Shown: positions 42,556 through 52,150 of the stretch, one piece after another | How positions within the stretch are numbered: the stretch's first letter is position 1 | Layout: each line of letters opens with the position of its first letter | Source of the DNA: Crossiella sp. S99.2 | Lineage (GTDB): Bacteria > Actinomycetota > Actinomycetes > Mycobacteriales > Pseudonocardiaceae | Direction of reading: 5' to 3' | DNA: 64,000 nucleotides | Assembly: GCF_023094165.1 (NCBI RefSeq) | Contig: NZ_JALMDK010000004.1 | Location: 310,001 to 374,000 of the forward strand | Notes under the pieces: model-generated | What the model saw: only the letters and a program-made list of their open reading frames with translations | Database searches by the model: none | Told to the model about the DNA's origin: nothing | Translations under genes and position numbers: made by a program

Positions 42556-43760
42556 CGGCGTTCCGCCTCGGCGGTGACCAGCTTGAGCGCCGCCCGGTAC
42601 GCCTCGGCCGCCTCGACGTCCCGGCCCAGGCGGCGGAGCAGGTCGGCGCGGGTGGCCGGGAGCAGGTGGTAGCCGTCCAGCTGACCTGACTCGTCCAGTT
42701 CCCGCACCAGTTCCAGGCCCCGGTCCGGGCCCTCGGCCATGGCGACGGCCACCGCTCGGTTGAGCCGCACCACCGGGGAGGGCACCCGGCGGGCCAGTTC
42801 GCCGTAGAGACCGGCGATCTGCGGCCAGTCGGTGTCCTCGGCGAGCTTGGCGTTGGCGTGGCAGGCCGCGATGGCCGCCTGGAGCTGGTACACGCCGGGA
42901 CGGCCCTGGCGCAGCGCGGCGTCCAGCAACGCGGTGCCCTCGGCGATCTCGTCCTGGTCCCAGCGACTCCGGTCCTGCTGCTCCAGGGTGACCAGGTCGC
43001 CGTGGTCGTCCAGGCGGGCCGAGCGGCGAGCGTTCTGCAACAGCAGCAAGGCCAGCAGCCCCTGGGTCTCCGGCTCCTCCGGCATCAGTCCACACAGGAC
43101 TCTGCCCAGCCGGATGGCCTCGCCGCTGAGGCCGCCGCGCAGCAGGTCCTCGCCCGCGGTGGCCGAATAGCCCTCGTTGAACAGCAGGTAGAGCACGCCG
43201 AGCACGGCGGTCATCCGCTCCGGCAGCAGGTGCGCCGGCGGCACCCGGTACGGGATGCCGGCGTTGCGGATCTTGCGTTTGGCCCGTACCAGGCGTTGCG
43301 CCATGGTGGGTTCGGGCACCAGGAAGGCGCGCGCGATCTCCGGGGTGGTCAGGCCGCACAGGGTGCGCAGGGTCAGCGCGACCCGGCCCTCCAGGGGCAG
43401 CGCCGGGTGGCAGCAGGTGAAGATCAGCCGGAGCTGGTCGTCGCGCACGCCGCTGTCGTCGTCGGGCTCGGGTTCGGGTCCCAGGTCGGCGGCCGGGGTG
43501 GTGGCGAGTTCACGGAGTTTGGCGTTGCCGACCGCCTCCCGGCGCAACCGGTCCATCGCCCGGTTGCGGCCCGCGGTGGTCAGCCAGGCCCCCGGCCGCT
43601 GCGGCACACCGTCCCGCGGCCAGGTCTCCAGGGCCAGCGCGAAGGCCTCCTGGGCGCATTCCTCGGCCAGGTCCCAGTCGCCGGTGACCCGGATCAGGGT
43701 GGCCACCACCTGGCCCCATTCGGTGCGGAAGGCCTCGGCGACCGCCGTCTGGACCGTCAT
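42513..43760 (-). CDS. ECF42-type sigma factor with TPR-like C-terminal extension
   Basis: 415 residues. Region 2 ([39 protein letters not shown]), then region 4 ([32 protein letters not shown]) and the DUF6596/TPR-like extension (from [27 protein letters not shown]) define the ECF42 (SigJ/YlaC-like) class. Known ECF42 factors lie beside a YCII/DGPF gene and have no anti-sigma factor; here a YCII gene sits 10 kb away. MarR-type gene ends 4 bases upstream. ATG at 43758-43760. Confidence 0.9.
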   Translation of the reverse strand: MTVQTAVAEAFRTEWGQVVATLIRVTGDWDLAEECAQEAFALALETWPRDGVPQRPGAWLTTAGRNRAMDRLRREAVGNAKLRELATTPAADLGPEPEPDDDSGVRDDQLRLIFTCCHPALPLEGRVALTLRTLCGLTTPEIARAFLVPEPTMAQRLVRAKRKIRNAGIPYRVPPAHLLPERMTAVLGVLYLLFNEGYSATAGEDLLRGGLSGEAIRLGRVLCGLMPEEPETQGLLALLLLQNARRSARLDDHGDLVTLEQQDRSRWDQDEIAEGTALLDAALRQGRPGVYQLQAAIAACHANAKLAEDTDWPQIAGLYGELARRVPSPVVRLNRAVAVAMAEGPDRGLELVRELDESGQLDGYHLLPATRADLLRRLGRDVEAAEAYRAALKLVTAEAERRYLDRRLASLAQDG

Positions 43761-43764
43761 GGCC

Positions 43765-44295
43765 TCACGGTAGCCCGGGGGGCTGACAACCACCTTCGGT
43801 GCGCAGGTCGGCGAGCAGGGTGCGCATCATCGCGTCCAGCTGCCCGCGCTGCTCGGGGCTGACGCTCGCGGTGAGCCGGTGCAGGTTGGCGACGTGCGCG
43901 GAGAACGCCTCGTCGATGACCTCGCGGCCGCGCGGGGTGAGCGCGATGAGGAAACTCCGCCGGTCCGCCGGATCCAGGCGCCGCTCCACATACCCGGCGG
44001 CCTCCAGGCGGTCCAGGCGGTTGGTCATGCCGGCGCGGGAGAGCATCAGCAGCCCGGCCAGTTCGGAGGGGGTCAGGGTGAACGGCGCGCCAGAACGGCG
44101 CAGCGAGGTGAGCACGTCGAACTCGCCGCGGCGCAGCCCGTGTTCCAGGAAGACCCGTTCCACCGCGGCCGACACCAGCTGGGTGACCTGCAACATCCGG
44201 ATGAACGGCCCCAGCGAGGACACCTCCAGGTCCGGCCGCTCCTGCCGCCAGGCCGCGAGGATCCCGTCCGCGTCGGCCAGCCCGTCGATACCCAT
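43765..44295 (-). CDS. MarR-family regulator
   Basis: 176 residues. Winged helix-turn-helix [49 protein letters not shown]-terminal helices (about 15-45) form the dimer region. Followed by the ECF42 gene after 4 bases, so co-transcribed. Divergent from a cupin gene; an ATAGT/ACTAT repeat lies in the gap at 44320-44339. Confidence 0.92.
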   Translation of the reverse strand: MGIDGLADADGILAAWRQERPDLEVSSLGPFIRMLQVTQLVSAAVERVFLEHGLRRGEFDVLTSLRRSGAPFTLTPSELAGLLMLSRAGMTNRLDRLEAAGYVERRLDPADRRSFLIALTPRGREVIDEAFSAHVANLHRLTASVSPEQRGQLDAMMRTLLADLRTEGGCQPPGLP

Positions 44296-44319
44296 AGGGG
44301 CACTCTAGTTTGCCGCGAG

Positions 44320-44339
44320 ATAGTTAGGCTCCGTACTAT
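44320..44339. promoter_or_regulatory. Putative MarR operator
   Basis: ATAGT (44320-44324) and ACTAT (44335-44339) with a 10-nt centre, in the AT-richer 74-bp gap between the marR-type gene and the cupin gene. Confidence 0.4.
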
Positions 44340-44369
44340 TACGTTGTAGAACTACTGCGAGGGGGCACC

Positions 44370-44672
44370 ATGACCACGCTCAACGCGACCGTGCCGAACG
44401 CGACCGTGCCGAACGCGACCCTGCCCAACTCGACCATGCTCAACGCGGTGCGCACCACCCTGCCGCCAGGGTCGGACTGCCCGCCGCCATCGCGTCCGGC
44501 CGAGACGCCGGTGCTGATCTTCGTGGTCTACGGCGCGCTGGACGTGGCCGTGGACGACCGGATGGAGTACCTGGCCACCGGCGATCAGCTCTACCTCCCG
44601 GCAGGCGCCCGGCACAGCTGGCGGACCCCGGCGGACAGCGGCGTGGAGATGGTCGTGATCACCGCGAGCTGA
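44370..44672 (+). CDS. Cupin-domain protein with N-terminal pentapeptide repeats
   Basis: 100 residues. The N-terminus contains consecutive NATVP, NATVP, NATLP, NSTML units, encoded by 15-bp DNA repeats at 44382-44441; the rest is a single cupin barrel (VLIFVVYGALDVAVDDRMEYLATGDQLYLPAGARHSW, with the conserved Gly and His). ATG at 44370 has GGGGG upstream. Possible target of the divergent MarR. Function unknown. Confidence 0.75.
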   Translation: MTTLNATVPNATVPNATLPNSTMLNAVRTTLPPGSDCPPPSRPAETPVLIFVVYGALDVAVDDRMEYLATGDQLYLPAGARHSWRTPADSGVEMVVITAS

Positions 44673-44712
44673 ACCTTGACCTCCAGCGCACTGGAGGTAA
44701 GAGACTGCGGGC

Positions 44713-45540
44713 ATGACAACGCCGACCCAGCAGACCACCAACGACGAGTGGACCGTTGACGCCGTCGACGTGCGCGCCTACCTGGACCGGATCGCCCACC
44801 CACCGGTGCAGGCGCCGACCGTCGAGGCCCTGCGCACCCTCCATGCCGCGCACAGCACCGCGATCCCGTTCGAGAACATCGACGTGCTGCTCCACCAGCA
44901 CCCGGGCGTGGACCTGAAACTGATCGCGGACAAACTCATCACCCGCAAACGCGGCGGCTACTGCTACGAGCACGGCCTGCTCTTCGCCGCGGTGGCCACC
45001 CAGCTCGGCTACCAGGTCCGGCGGCGGCTGTCCCGGATCGACCCGTACAAGCCCAGCTTCCGCACGCACATGACCCTGGTGATCACCGCCGAAGGCCAGG
45101 ACTTCCTGGTGGACATCGGTTTCGGCGCCGGCATGTTCGCGCCGATGCCTCTGGTCGACGGCCTCGTCACCGAGCAGGCCGGGTGGCCGCACCGCCTGGT
45201 GCAGGACGGGCCGGACTGGGTGCTGCAGAAGCTGGAAGACGGCAACTGGCGATCCCTGCACGGTTTCGACGAGCAGGTGCAGCACCCGGTCGACTACGCG
45301 GTCGCGCACCACTTCGTCTCCACCCACCCGCGGTCCCCGTTCGCCCAGCAGCTGGTGGTGATGCGCCTGGAACCGGGCGTGAGTCACCGCCTGGTCGGCG
45401 GCGAACTGATCGTGGAACGCGCCGACGGGCCGACCCAGACCCGGCCGATCACCCCGGCCGAGGCCATCGATCTGCTGCCGGAGTTCGGGGTGGAGCTGAC
45501 CGCGGCCGAGGCTCAGGCGTTGCTTTCCAGGATCAGCTGA
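44713..45540 (+). CDS. nat: Arylamine N-acetyltransferase
   Basis: 275 residues. Cys-His-Asp triad visible: Cys in KRGGYCYEHG (about 78), His in FRTHMTLV (about 119), Asp in FLVDIGFG (about 133). The usual IPFENID block is present (about 55). Transfers acetyl from CoA to arylamines or hydrazines. The ATG at 44713 is 41 bases after the cupin stop. The 3' end overlaps the convergent membrane-protein gene by 28 bases. Confidence 0.95.
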   Translation: MTTPTQQTTNDEWTVDAVDVRAYLDRIAHPPVQAPTVEALRTLHAAHSTAIPFENIDVLLHQHPGVDLKLIADKLITRKRGGYCYEHGLLFAAVATQLGYQVRRRLSRIDPYKPSFRTHMTLVITAEGQDFLVDIGFGAGMFAPMPLVDGLVTEQAGWPHRLVQDGPDWVLQKLEDGNWRSLHGFDEQVQHPVDYAVAHHFVSTHPRSPFAQQLVVMRLEPGVSHRLVGGELIVERADGPTQTRPITPAEAIDLLPEFGVELTAAEAQALLSRIS

Positions 45541-46160
45541 AACAGCGGCGCGGCGGGGGCGCCGAGCGCGGTGACCGCGGCGGTGACCCCCAGCGCGTAC
45601 CACCGGTCCTGCAGGGTGCGGGGCAGCAGTAACGCGGCCAGCACCCCGCAGCCGAGCATGGTGCCGCCGGCGATCTCCTGCGTGTTGCCGGGCTGGTCAG
45701 GTGCGAGCACGAACAGCCGGTACAGGCCCTCCCACAGCAGCACCCCGCCGATCACCCCGATGCCCAGGAAGGACCAGGGGCGCACGCAATAGCGGCGGCA
45801 GGCCCCGGCATAGCCGAACACCGAACCCGCCATCACCGCCGCGCCGAGCCAGATCCCGGCCTCGCCGAGGGTGGCCCAGCCGAAATGCCCCGGCAGGATC
45901 TCCGCGCCGACGTACCAGACGGTCAGGCCGATCCACAGCGTGGTGACGCCGTAGAGCGGGGAGCGCCACAGGCTCCACCTGGTGAGCGTGCCGACCAGGT
46001 AGGCGGTGGCCGCCCAGGTGGCGGTGGAGTTGGCCAGCCAGGTCAGGCCGGTGGCCTGGAACAGGAACGTCACCCCGCCGAGCAGCAGCCCGGCGAGGGT
46101 GACGATCAGCCAGTCACGGCCGGTCCGGGTGTCGCCCTGGATCTCGGCCGGGGGGAGCAT
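45513..46160 (-). CDS. Integral membrane protein, DUF6518-like
   Basis: 215 residues, about seven hydrophobic segments from LIVTLAGLLLGGVTFLF. No transport signature. ATG at 46158-46160 begins 9 bases after the stop of parC with TGAGG overlapping that stop, so the two are probably co-transcribed. Assignment to DUF6518 is tentative. Confidence 0.7.
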   Translation of the reverse strand: MLPPAEIQGDTRTGRDWLIVTLAGLLLGGVTFLFQATGLTWLANSTATWAATAYLVGTLTRWSLWRSPLYGVTTLWIGLTVWYVGAEILPGHFGWATLGEAGIWLGAAVMAGSVFGYAGACRRYCVRPWSFLGIGVIGGVLLWEGLYRLFVLAPDQPGNTQEIAGGTMLGCGVLAALLLPRTLQDRWYALGVTAAVTALGAPAAPLFQLILESNA

Positions 46161-46168
46161 CGCGGGCC

Positions 46169-49100
46169 TCAGTCGCGTTCGATGAGGTGTCCCACCACAT
46201 CCGGACCGGGGTGGGCGTGGCCGGAGCCGTCCCGCCGGGGGTCCACCTCCGGCAACTCCACCGGCGACCCGCTGCCGTTCGCGCCGGCCGGACGCGGTCC
46301 GATCCAGGCCATGTGCAGATGCGTCTCGCCCTTGAGGAAGCGTTGCGAGCGGACCCCGCCGGTGGCCCGGCCCTTGGGCGGGTACTCGGCGAACGGGGTG
46401 ACCTTGACGCTCTGCCCGGTGGAGGTGACCACCATCGGCTCGCCGTGCTCGTCGTCGTCGGTGCGGATGGCGCCGAAGAAGACCACCTTGGCGTCCTTGC
46501 CCAGGTTGATCCCGGCCATGCCGCCGCCCTTGAGGCCCTGCGGCCGGACCAGGTTCGCCGGATAGCGCAGCAGGGAGGAGTCGCTGGTGACGAAGGCAAC
46601 CGTCTCGCTGCCGTCCACGAGCCAGGTGAGCCCGGCGATCTCGTCGCCGTCCTTGAGCGAGATGACCTCGAACTCGTCCGAGCGGACCGGCCATTCCGGC
46701 GAGCACACCTTGATCACGCCCTGCCTGGTGCCGATGGCCAGCCCCGGCGAGTCCCCGGCCTGTTCGCCGAGTGGCGCGATGCCGACGACCTTCTCCCCCT
46801 TCTCCAGGGGCACGAGTTCGCTGGCGGCCATGCCGCCGGAGAGGGAGACGGTGCCGGACTGCTCGGGCAGCACCGGCAGTGGCAGCACGTCGGTCTTGAA
46901 CGCGCGGCCGAGGGTGGTGATCAGCAGCACCTGGCCGCGGGCGGTGGAGTGCACCACCGCGGCGACCGCGTCGTGCTTGGTGCGCCCGTTGCGCCGCCGG
47001 GCCTCGGAGGACTCCTCGGATTCGGCGGCGGTGCGGGCGACCAGGCCGGTAGCCGACAGGATCACCTGGCACGGGTCGTCGGCGACTTCCAGGGGCCCGG
47101 CGGGCTTGGAGGCGGCCAGGACCTCCTTGAGGTCGCCGTCGATGAGCGCGGTACGGCGCTCGAAGCCCAGGTCCTTGGCGACCTTGGCGAGTTCGGTGGA
47201 GACGACCTTCTTCAGCACCGACTCGTCGTCGAGGATCTTGGACAGTTCGGCGATCTCGGCTTCCAGCTTCTCCTGCTCGGCCTCCAGCTCGATCTTGTCG
47301 AACTTGGTGAGGCGGCGCAGCGGCGTGTCCAGGATGTAGGCGGCCTGGATCTCCGAGAGCTTGAACTGCTTCATCAGGCCGTCCTTGGCGGCCTGGGCGT
47401 TGTCGCTGTTGCGGATCAGCTTGATGACCTTGTCGATGTCCAGCAGCGCCCTGAGCAGGCCCTCGACCAGGTGCAGCCGTTCCTGCCGTTTGCGGCGGCG
47501 GTGCGAGGTGCGCCGGGTGACCACCTCGTACCGATGCGCCAGGAACACTTCGAGGAGTTGCTTGAGCCCGAGGGTCTGCGGCTGGCCGTCGACCAGGACC
47601 AGGTTGTTGATGCCGAAGGACTGTTCGAGCGGGGTGAGCCGGTAGAGGTCGGCGAGCAGCGCCTGCGGGTTGACGCCCACCTTGCACTCGACCACCAGGC
47701 GGGTGCCGTTCTCCCGGTCGGTGAGGTCCTTGACGTCGGCGATGCCGGTGAGCCGCTTGGACTTGTTCACCTCGTCGGTGATCTTCTCGATGATCTTCTC
47801 CGGCCCGACGCCGTAGGGCAGTTCGGTGACCGTGATGGCCTGCCGCCCACGGCTGCCCTCCAGGGGGCCGGTCTCGACCTTGGCCCGCATCCGGACCACG
47901 CCGCGGCCGGTCTCATACGCCTTGCGGACCTCGTCCAGGCCGAGCAGCAGGCCGCCGGTGGGCAGGTCGGGGCCGGGCACGAACTCCATCAGCCGGTCCA
48001 GGGTGGCGTCCGGGTGGTTGATCAGCCAGCGCGCGGCGGCCACGACCTCGCCGAGGTTGTGCGGGATCATGTTGGTGGCCATGCCGACGGCGATCCCGGA
48101 GGTGCCGTTGACCAGCAGGTTCGGGAAGGCGGCCGGCAGGACGGTGGGTTCCAGGAGGGAGCCGTCGTAGTTGGGGCGGAAGTCGACGGTGTCCTCGTGC
48201 AGCTCGCTGACCAGCAGCATCGCTTCTGGCGACATGCGTGCCTCGGTGTAACGCGAGGCGGCCGGTCCATCGTCTGGGCTACCGAAGTTGCCGTGCCCAT
48301 CGACGAGCGGGGCGTTCAGGGAGAAGTCCTGCGCCATCCGCACCATGGCGTCGTAGATCGCGACGTCGCCGTGCGGGTGGTACTTGCCCATGCAGTTGTG
48401 CGTGACGAAGCCTTCGACGACGAAGGCGTGTTCCTCGGTGCCGACCTGGATGTCGTAGGTGGTGTCGGCCTCGACCGGCTGCACCGATTCCACGGTCAGG
48501 AAGGAGAACCCGGACAGCGCCGCCAGCCGGTCGGCCAGCGGGGAGCCGATCCGGCGCAGCTTGTCCACCCAGCCGTCTGTTTCCGCACGCCACAACGGGA
48601 ATGAGCGTTCGGCGAGCGGGTTGCCGTGCCGGTCCTTGCCGTAGCGCACCTGGGCGCCGGAGACCGCGGACAGCGAGGCCCGGAATGCCACGCCCTCGGT
48701 GTCCCGGAACCAGCCGCCGCCCTGGTGGGCCGCGGTAAACTCGGCGATCACCGGACCGCAGGGCAGCCGGTCGTTGCCCTGTTTGCCGCCGTAGGCGTAG
48801 TCCAGCTCGGCCAGCTGCCGGAGCCCGTCCTGCTTGTAGCCGATGGTGGACCAGGGCAGCAGCGCCTTGGCGAGCTGGGCCGCGTCCGCTCCGGCGAGGG
48901 ACAGGCCGTGCAGCGTCTTGTGACCGGTCTTGCTCGCCCGCGACCACCAGTGCCCGTGCAGGCCGAGGTCGGCCAGCATCGAGTACACCTGTCGCAGCAG
49001 CTGCTCGCCGGTGCTGACCAGGACGATCTCCCGGTTCCGCTTGCGCACGTAGCCGTCGCCGTCGAAGAAACCGGCCAGGAACGGCAGCCAGGCGGAGCGG

Positions 49101-49963
49101 TCGCCGAGCACGCTCGCGGGCACGAACTTCTGGTCGCTGCGCGGCGTTCCGGCCTCCAGCAGGCCGGCGTGCCGGGCGAAGGTCAGCACGTGCTGGTCGC
49201 GGTGCTTCGGGTTCTTGGCCTCCCGCTTGCCGCGGGAGACGGTGAGCCCGTTCATGATGGCCCAGCCGTGCAGGGTGTCGATCGGCTCGGTGTCGCACAT
49301 GTGGATGCGGACCCGGCCGTCGGCGGCCCTGGCCCGGTCCACGGCGAAGCCTTCGGCGACCACGAGGCCCAGGACGTACGGGTACACGTCGTGGCCACCG
49401 GGCAGGGTGGCGCGCCGGGCCCGGCCGTAGCCGATGGTCTGCTGCCCGGTGAGGTCCCTGGCCTCGGTCCAGCCGATGGTGTAGTCCGCGCCGACGGTGC
49501 GGAACCGCTGGCCGGGGGTCACCAGCATGGTGTGGCCGTTGGACCATCGCACCCGGACCAGCTCGGACCGCGGGTTCTCATAGACCGCGGTGACCGGGAC
49601 GGCCTGCCCGTGGCCATCCAGGACCTGCTCGCCGACCTCGATGTCTTCGATGGGGCGCAGGCCATCCGGGGTGGACACCAGCGCGCCCCGGACGAAGCAG
49701 TCGCCGACGACGCGCGAGGACTTCACGTAGGCGTGCGTGGGCCGGTACCCCTGCTCGTTCATCGAGAACAGGATCCGCCGGTGCACCGGTTTCAACCCGT
49801 CCCTGGCGTCCGGCAGGGCGCGGGCGTGGATGACCGAGTAGGCGTATTCGAGGTAGGAGTCCTCGATCTCGGTCTTGAGGGAGTTGTCGAAGACCTGGGC
49901 GCCCGCCCGGTCGAAAGCGGCCGGGTCGACCTTGGTGGTGCTGGTGCCCTTGCGGCGTGCCAT
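46169..49963 (-). CDS. parC: Type IIA topoisomerase A subunit (ParC/GyrA-like) interrupted by an intein
   Basis: 1264 residues as encoded, about 829 after predicted splicing. N-extein 1-88 contains [30 protein letters not shown]. The C-extein resumes at [22 protein letters not shown]; the catalytic Tyr is in ASRYTEAR (residue 572 of the precursor, 137 when spliced). A long coiled coil ([20 protein letters not shown]) and six-bladed pinwheel-like C-terminal repeats follow. Resembles actinobacterial topoisomerase IV A rather than gyrase, judging from its partner and context; the distinction is not certain. Lies 32 bases downstream of parE. GAGGAG is present 11 bases before the ATG at 49961-49963. 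Confidence 0.9.
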   Translation of the reverse strand: MARRKGTSTTKVDPAAFDRAGAQVFDNSLKTEIEDSYLEYAYSVIHARALPDARDGLKPVHRRILFSMNEQGYRPTHAYVKSSRVVGDCFVRGALVSTPDGLRPIEDIEVGEQVLDGHGQAVPVTAVYENPRSELVRVRWSNGHTMLVTPGQRFRTVGADYTIGWTEARDLTGQQTIGYGRARRATLPGGHDVYPYVLGLVVAEGFAVDRARAADGRVRIHMCDTEPIDTLHGWAIMNGLTVSRGKREAKNPKHRDQHVLTFARHAGLLEAGTPRSDQKFVPASVLGDRSAWLPFLAGFFDGDGYVRKRNREIVLVSTGEQLLRQVYSMLADLGLHGHWWSRASKTGHKTLHGLSLAGADAAQLAKALLPWSTIGYKQDGLRQLAELDYAYGGKQGNDRLPCGPVIAEFTAAHQGGGWFRDTEGVAFRASLSAVSGAQVRYGKDRHGNPLAERSFPLWRAETDGWVDKLRRIGSPLADRLAALSGFSFLTVESVQPVEADTTYDIQVGTEEHAFVVEGFVTHNCMGKYHPHGDVAIYDAMVRMAQDFSLNAPLVDGHGNFGSPDDGPAASRYTEARMSPEAMLLVSELHEDTVDFRPNYDGSLLEPTVLPAAFPNLLVNGTSGIAVGMATNMIPHNLGEVVAAARWLINHPDATLDRLMEFVPGPDLPTGGLLLGLDEVRKAYETGRGVVRMRAKVETGPLEGSRGRQAITVTELPYGVGPEKIIEKITDEVNKSKRLTGIADVKDLTDRENGTRLVVECKVGVNPQALLADLYRLTPLEQSFGINNLVLVDGQPQTLGLKQLLEVFLAHRYEVVTRRTSHRRRKRQERLHLVEGLLRALLDIDKVIKLIRNSDNAQAAKDGLMKQFKLSEIQAAYILDTPLRRLTKFDKIELEAEQEKLEAEIAELSKILDDESVLKKVVSTELAKVAKDLGFERRTALIDGDLKEVLAASKPAGPLEVADDPCQVILSATGLVARTAAESEESSEARRRNGRTKHDAVAAVVHSTARGQVLLITTLGRAFKTDVLPLPVLPEQSGTVSLSGGMAASELVPLEKGEKVVGIAPLGEQAGDSPGLAIGTRQGVIKVCSPEWPVRSDEFEVISLKDGDEIAGLTWLVDGSETVAFVTSDSSLLRYPANLVRPQGLKGGGMAGINLGKDAKVVFFGAIRTDDDEHGEPMVVTSTGQSVKVTPFAEYPPKGRATGGVRSQRFLKGETHLHMAWIGPRPAGANGSGSPVELPEVDPRRDGSGHAHPGPDVVGHLIERD
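48395..49699 (-). mobile_element. Intein with LAGLIDADG homing endonuclease in the ParC-like protein
   Basis: 435 residues (89-523 of the precursor), Cys1 in [17 protein letters not shown] and terminal Asn in [16 protein letters not shown] with Cys+1. Block [22 protein letters not shown]-terminal blocks YDIQV and [13 protein letters not shown] are typical Hint features; the penultimate His is present. The endonuclease has both helices: [10 protein letters not shown] (Glu204) and [12 protein letters not shown] (Asp301 and neighbours). Block B carries T149-P-G-Q where a His is usual. Both exteins remain in frame with no loss of topoisomerase residues. Confidence 0.95.
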
Positions 49964-49995
49964 AGCTCTCTGGCTCCTCTAGGAAAACGTGCGCC

Positions 49996-52047
49996 TCAGG
50001 CGTCGATCGCGGCCCGGTCGACCCTGGCCGCCGAGTCGACCAGCCAGTTGCGCCGGGGCTCGACCTTCTCCCCCATCAGCAGCTCCAGCGCGGCTTCGGC
50101 GGCTTCGGCGTCGTCCAGGGTGATGCGGCGGACCGAGCGGGTGGCCGGGTTCATGGTGGTGTCCCAGAGTTCCTCGGCGTCCATCTCGCCGAGGCCCTTG
50201 AACCGGGGCACCGGGGTGACGATCTGCTTGCCCGCCTTCTCCAGCTTGGTGACGGTGTTCTCCATCTCGCGCTGGGTGAAGGTGAAGATGGTCTCGCTGT
50301 TGCGGCCCTTGGTGGTGATCTTGTGCAGGGGCGGCATGGCGGCGTAGAGCCTGCCGTCCTCGATCACCGGGCGCATGTACTTGGCGAACAGGGTGATCAG
50401 CAGGGTGCGGATGTGCGAGCCGTCCACGTCGGCGTCGGCCATCAGGATCACCCGGCCGTAACGCATGGTGGTCAGGTCGAAGGTGCGGCCGCTGCCCGCG
50501 CCCAGGACCTGGACGATGCTGGAGATCTCGGCGTTGCGCAGGGTGTCGGCCAGGCTGGCCTTCTGCACGTTGAGGATCTTGCCGCGCAACGGCAGCAGCG
50601 CCTGGTACTCCGAGACCCTGGCCATCCGGGCCGAGCCGAGCGCGCTGTCTCCCTCGACCAGGAACAGTTCGCTGCGGGCCACGCCGGTGGTGCGGCAGTC
50701 GACCAGCTTGGGCGGCATGGCCGCGCCTTCGAGCGCGGTCTTGCGGCGGGCGGCGTCCTTCTGCTGCTTCTGGGTGAGCCGGACGCGGGCGGCGTCGACC
50801 ACCTTCTGCAGCACGGTCTTGGCCTCGACCTTGCTGCGCTTGTCCTCGGTCCAGGCTTTGATGTGCCGTTCCACCACGTTCTGGATGACCTTGGTGATCC
50901 CGGCGGTGGAGAGTTCGTCCTTGGTCTGGGAGGTGAACTGCGGCTCGGGGATGCGCACGTGGATGACCGCGGTCATGCCTTCGAGCACATCGTCGAGCTG
51001 GGGCAGGTCTTCCTTGGGCTTGAGCAGGCCGCGGCTCTTGGAGATGGCCTCCTGCAAGGCTTTCAGCGCCGCCCGGTCGAAGCCGCGGCGGTGCGTGCCG
51101 CCGTGCATGTTGCGGATGGTGTTGGTGAAGCACTCCACGGTGCGCTCGTAGCCGGTGCCCCAGCGCAGCGACACCTCGACCTGGGCGGTGCGTTCCACTT
51201 TGGACCGCATGACGCCGTTCTCGTCGGCGGCGTTCTCGGTGTAGGTGCCCTCGCCGTTGGCGTGGATGATCGCCGAGACCGGCTTGTCACCCGAAGGCGT
51301 GAGGAACTCCACCATGTCGGCCAGGCCGTTGGGGAAGTGGAAGGTCTCCTCGGTGATGCCGCCCTCGGTGACATCGCGCAGCACGTAGGTGACGCCGGGG
51401 ACGAGGAAGGCGGTGTTGCGCAGTTTGCCGCGGACGGCCTCGCGGTCCAGCGCGGCGCCGTTCTCGAAGTAGCGGGCGTCGTGCCAGTACCGGATGGAGG
51501 TGCCGGTGGACTCGTTGCGCTTCATCTTGCCGGTGACGTTGAGCCCGGAGACGCGGGTGAACTTGGCCTTGGGGCCGGGTCCGTCGAACTCGCCGGGCAC
51601 CCCGTGCGCGAAGGACATCTGGTGCACTTTGCCCTCGCGCTTGACGGTGACGTCGAAGCGGTGCGAGAGCGCGTTGACCGCGGAGGCGCCGACGCCGTGC
51701 AGGCCGCCGGAGGTCTTGTAGCCGGAGCCGCCGAACTTGCCGCCGGCGTGCAGCCGGGTGAGCACCAGTTCGACGCCGGAGAGGCCGGACTTGGCGTGCA
51801 CCCCGGTGGGGATGCCGCGGCCGTCGTCGTCGACCTGGACGCTGCCGTCGGCGTGCAGGGTCACCACGATCCTGGCCGCGTGCCCGGCGATGCCCTCGTC
51901 GGTGGAGTTGTCCACGACCTCGGTGAAGAGGTGGTTGATACCCCGGCTGTCGGTGGACCCGATGTACATGCCGGGCCGTTTGCGCACGGCTTCCAGACCC
52001 TCCAGATGGGTCAGGTCGTCGGCCCCGTAAAGGGTCTCAGCAGTCAC
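49996..52047 (-). CDS. parE: Type IIA topoisomerase B subunit (ParE-like)
   Basis: 683 residues. GHKL ATPase (EVVDNSTDEGIAGHAARI; DDDGRGIP; TSGGLHGVGASAVNALS), transducer, and TOPRIM with EGDSALGSAR and DADVDGSHIRTLL. EGDSAL in place of gyrase EGDSAG is typical of actinobacterial ParE. The C-terminus has ELLMGEKVEPRRNWLVDSA. GTG at 52045-52047 with GGGAGAA upstream. Adjacent to the A subunit, with which it forms an A2B2 enzyme. TPR-like or ACT-like neighbours are absent. Confidence 0.93.
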   Translation of the reverse strand: MTAETLYGADDLTHLEGLEAVRKRPGMYIGSTDSRGINHLFTEVVDNSTDEGIAGHAARIVVTLHADGSVQVDDDGRGIPTGVHAKSGLSGVELVLTRLHAGGKFGGSGYKTSGGLHGVGASAVNALSHRFDVTVKREGKVHQMSFAHGVPGEFDGPGPKAKFTRVSGLNVTGKMKRNESTGTSIRYWHDARYFENGAALDREAVRGKLRNTAFLVPGVTYVLRDVTEGGITEETFHFPNGLADMVEFLTPSGDKPVSAIIHANGEGTYTENAADENGVMRSKVERTAQVEVSLRWGTGYERTVECFTNTIRNMHGGTHRRGFDRAALKALQEAISKSRGLLKPKEDLPQLDDVLEGMTAVIHVRIPEPQFTSQTKDELSTAGITKVIQNVVERHIKAWTEDKRSKVEAKTVLQKVVDAARVRLTQKQQKDAARRKTALEGAAMPPKLVDCRTTGVARSELFLVEGDSALGSARMARVSEYQALLPLRGKILNVQKASLADTLRNAEISSIVQVLGAGSGRTFDLTTMRYGRVILMADADVDGSHIRTLLITLFAKYMRPVIEDGRLYAAMPPLHKITTKGRNSETIFTFTQREMENTVTKLEKAGKQIVTPVPRFKGLGEMDAEELWDTTMNPATRSVRRITLDDAEAAEAALELLMGEKVEPRRNWLVDSAARVDRAAIDA

Positions 52048-52150
52048 AGGGTCGTTCTCCCGGATCGTGGCACGAGGTGATTCGCCAGCATGACACCGTA
52101 CTTGAGCCTAGCCGGGTGCTCCGACAGTCCTGTGCGGCCCTGTGCGGACA

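Noticed and set aside
41359-43359. A single minus-strand frame that would join the sensor kinase to sequence inside the ECF gene
   Set aside because: The kinase has its own ATG at 41358 with a strong ribosome site; the upstream extension is antisense to the pseudouridine synthase and out of frame within the ECF42 gene.
46161-47687. N-terminal extension of the membrane protein into the ParC region
   Set aside because: The extension is a shifted frame within parC; the membrane protein starts properly at 46160.
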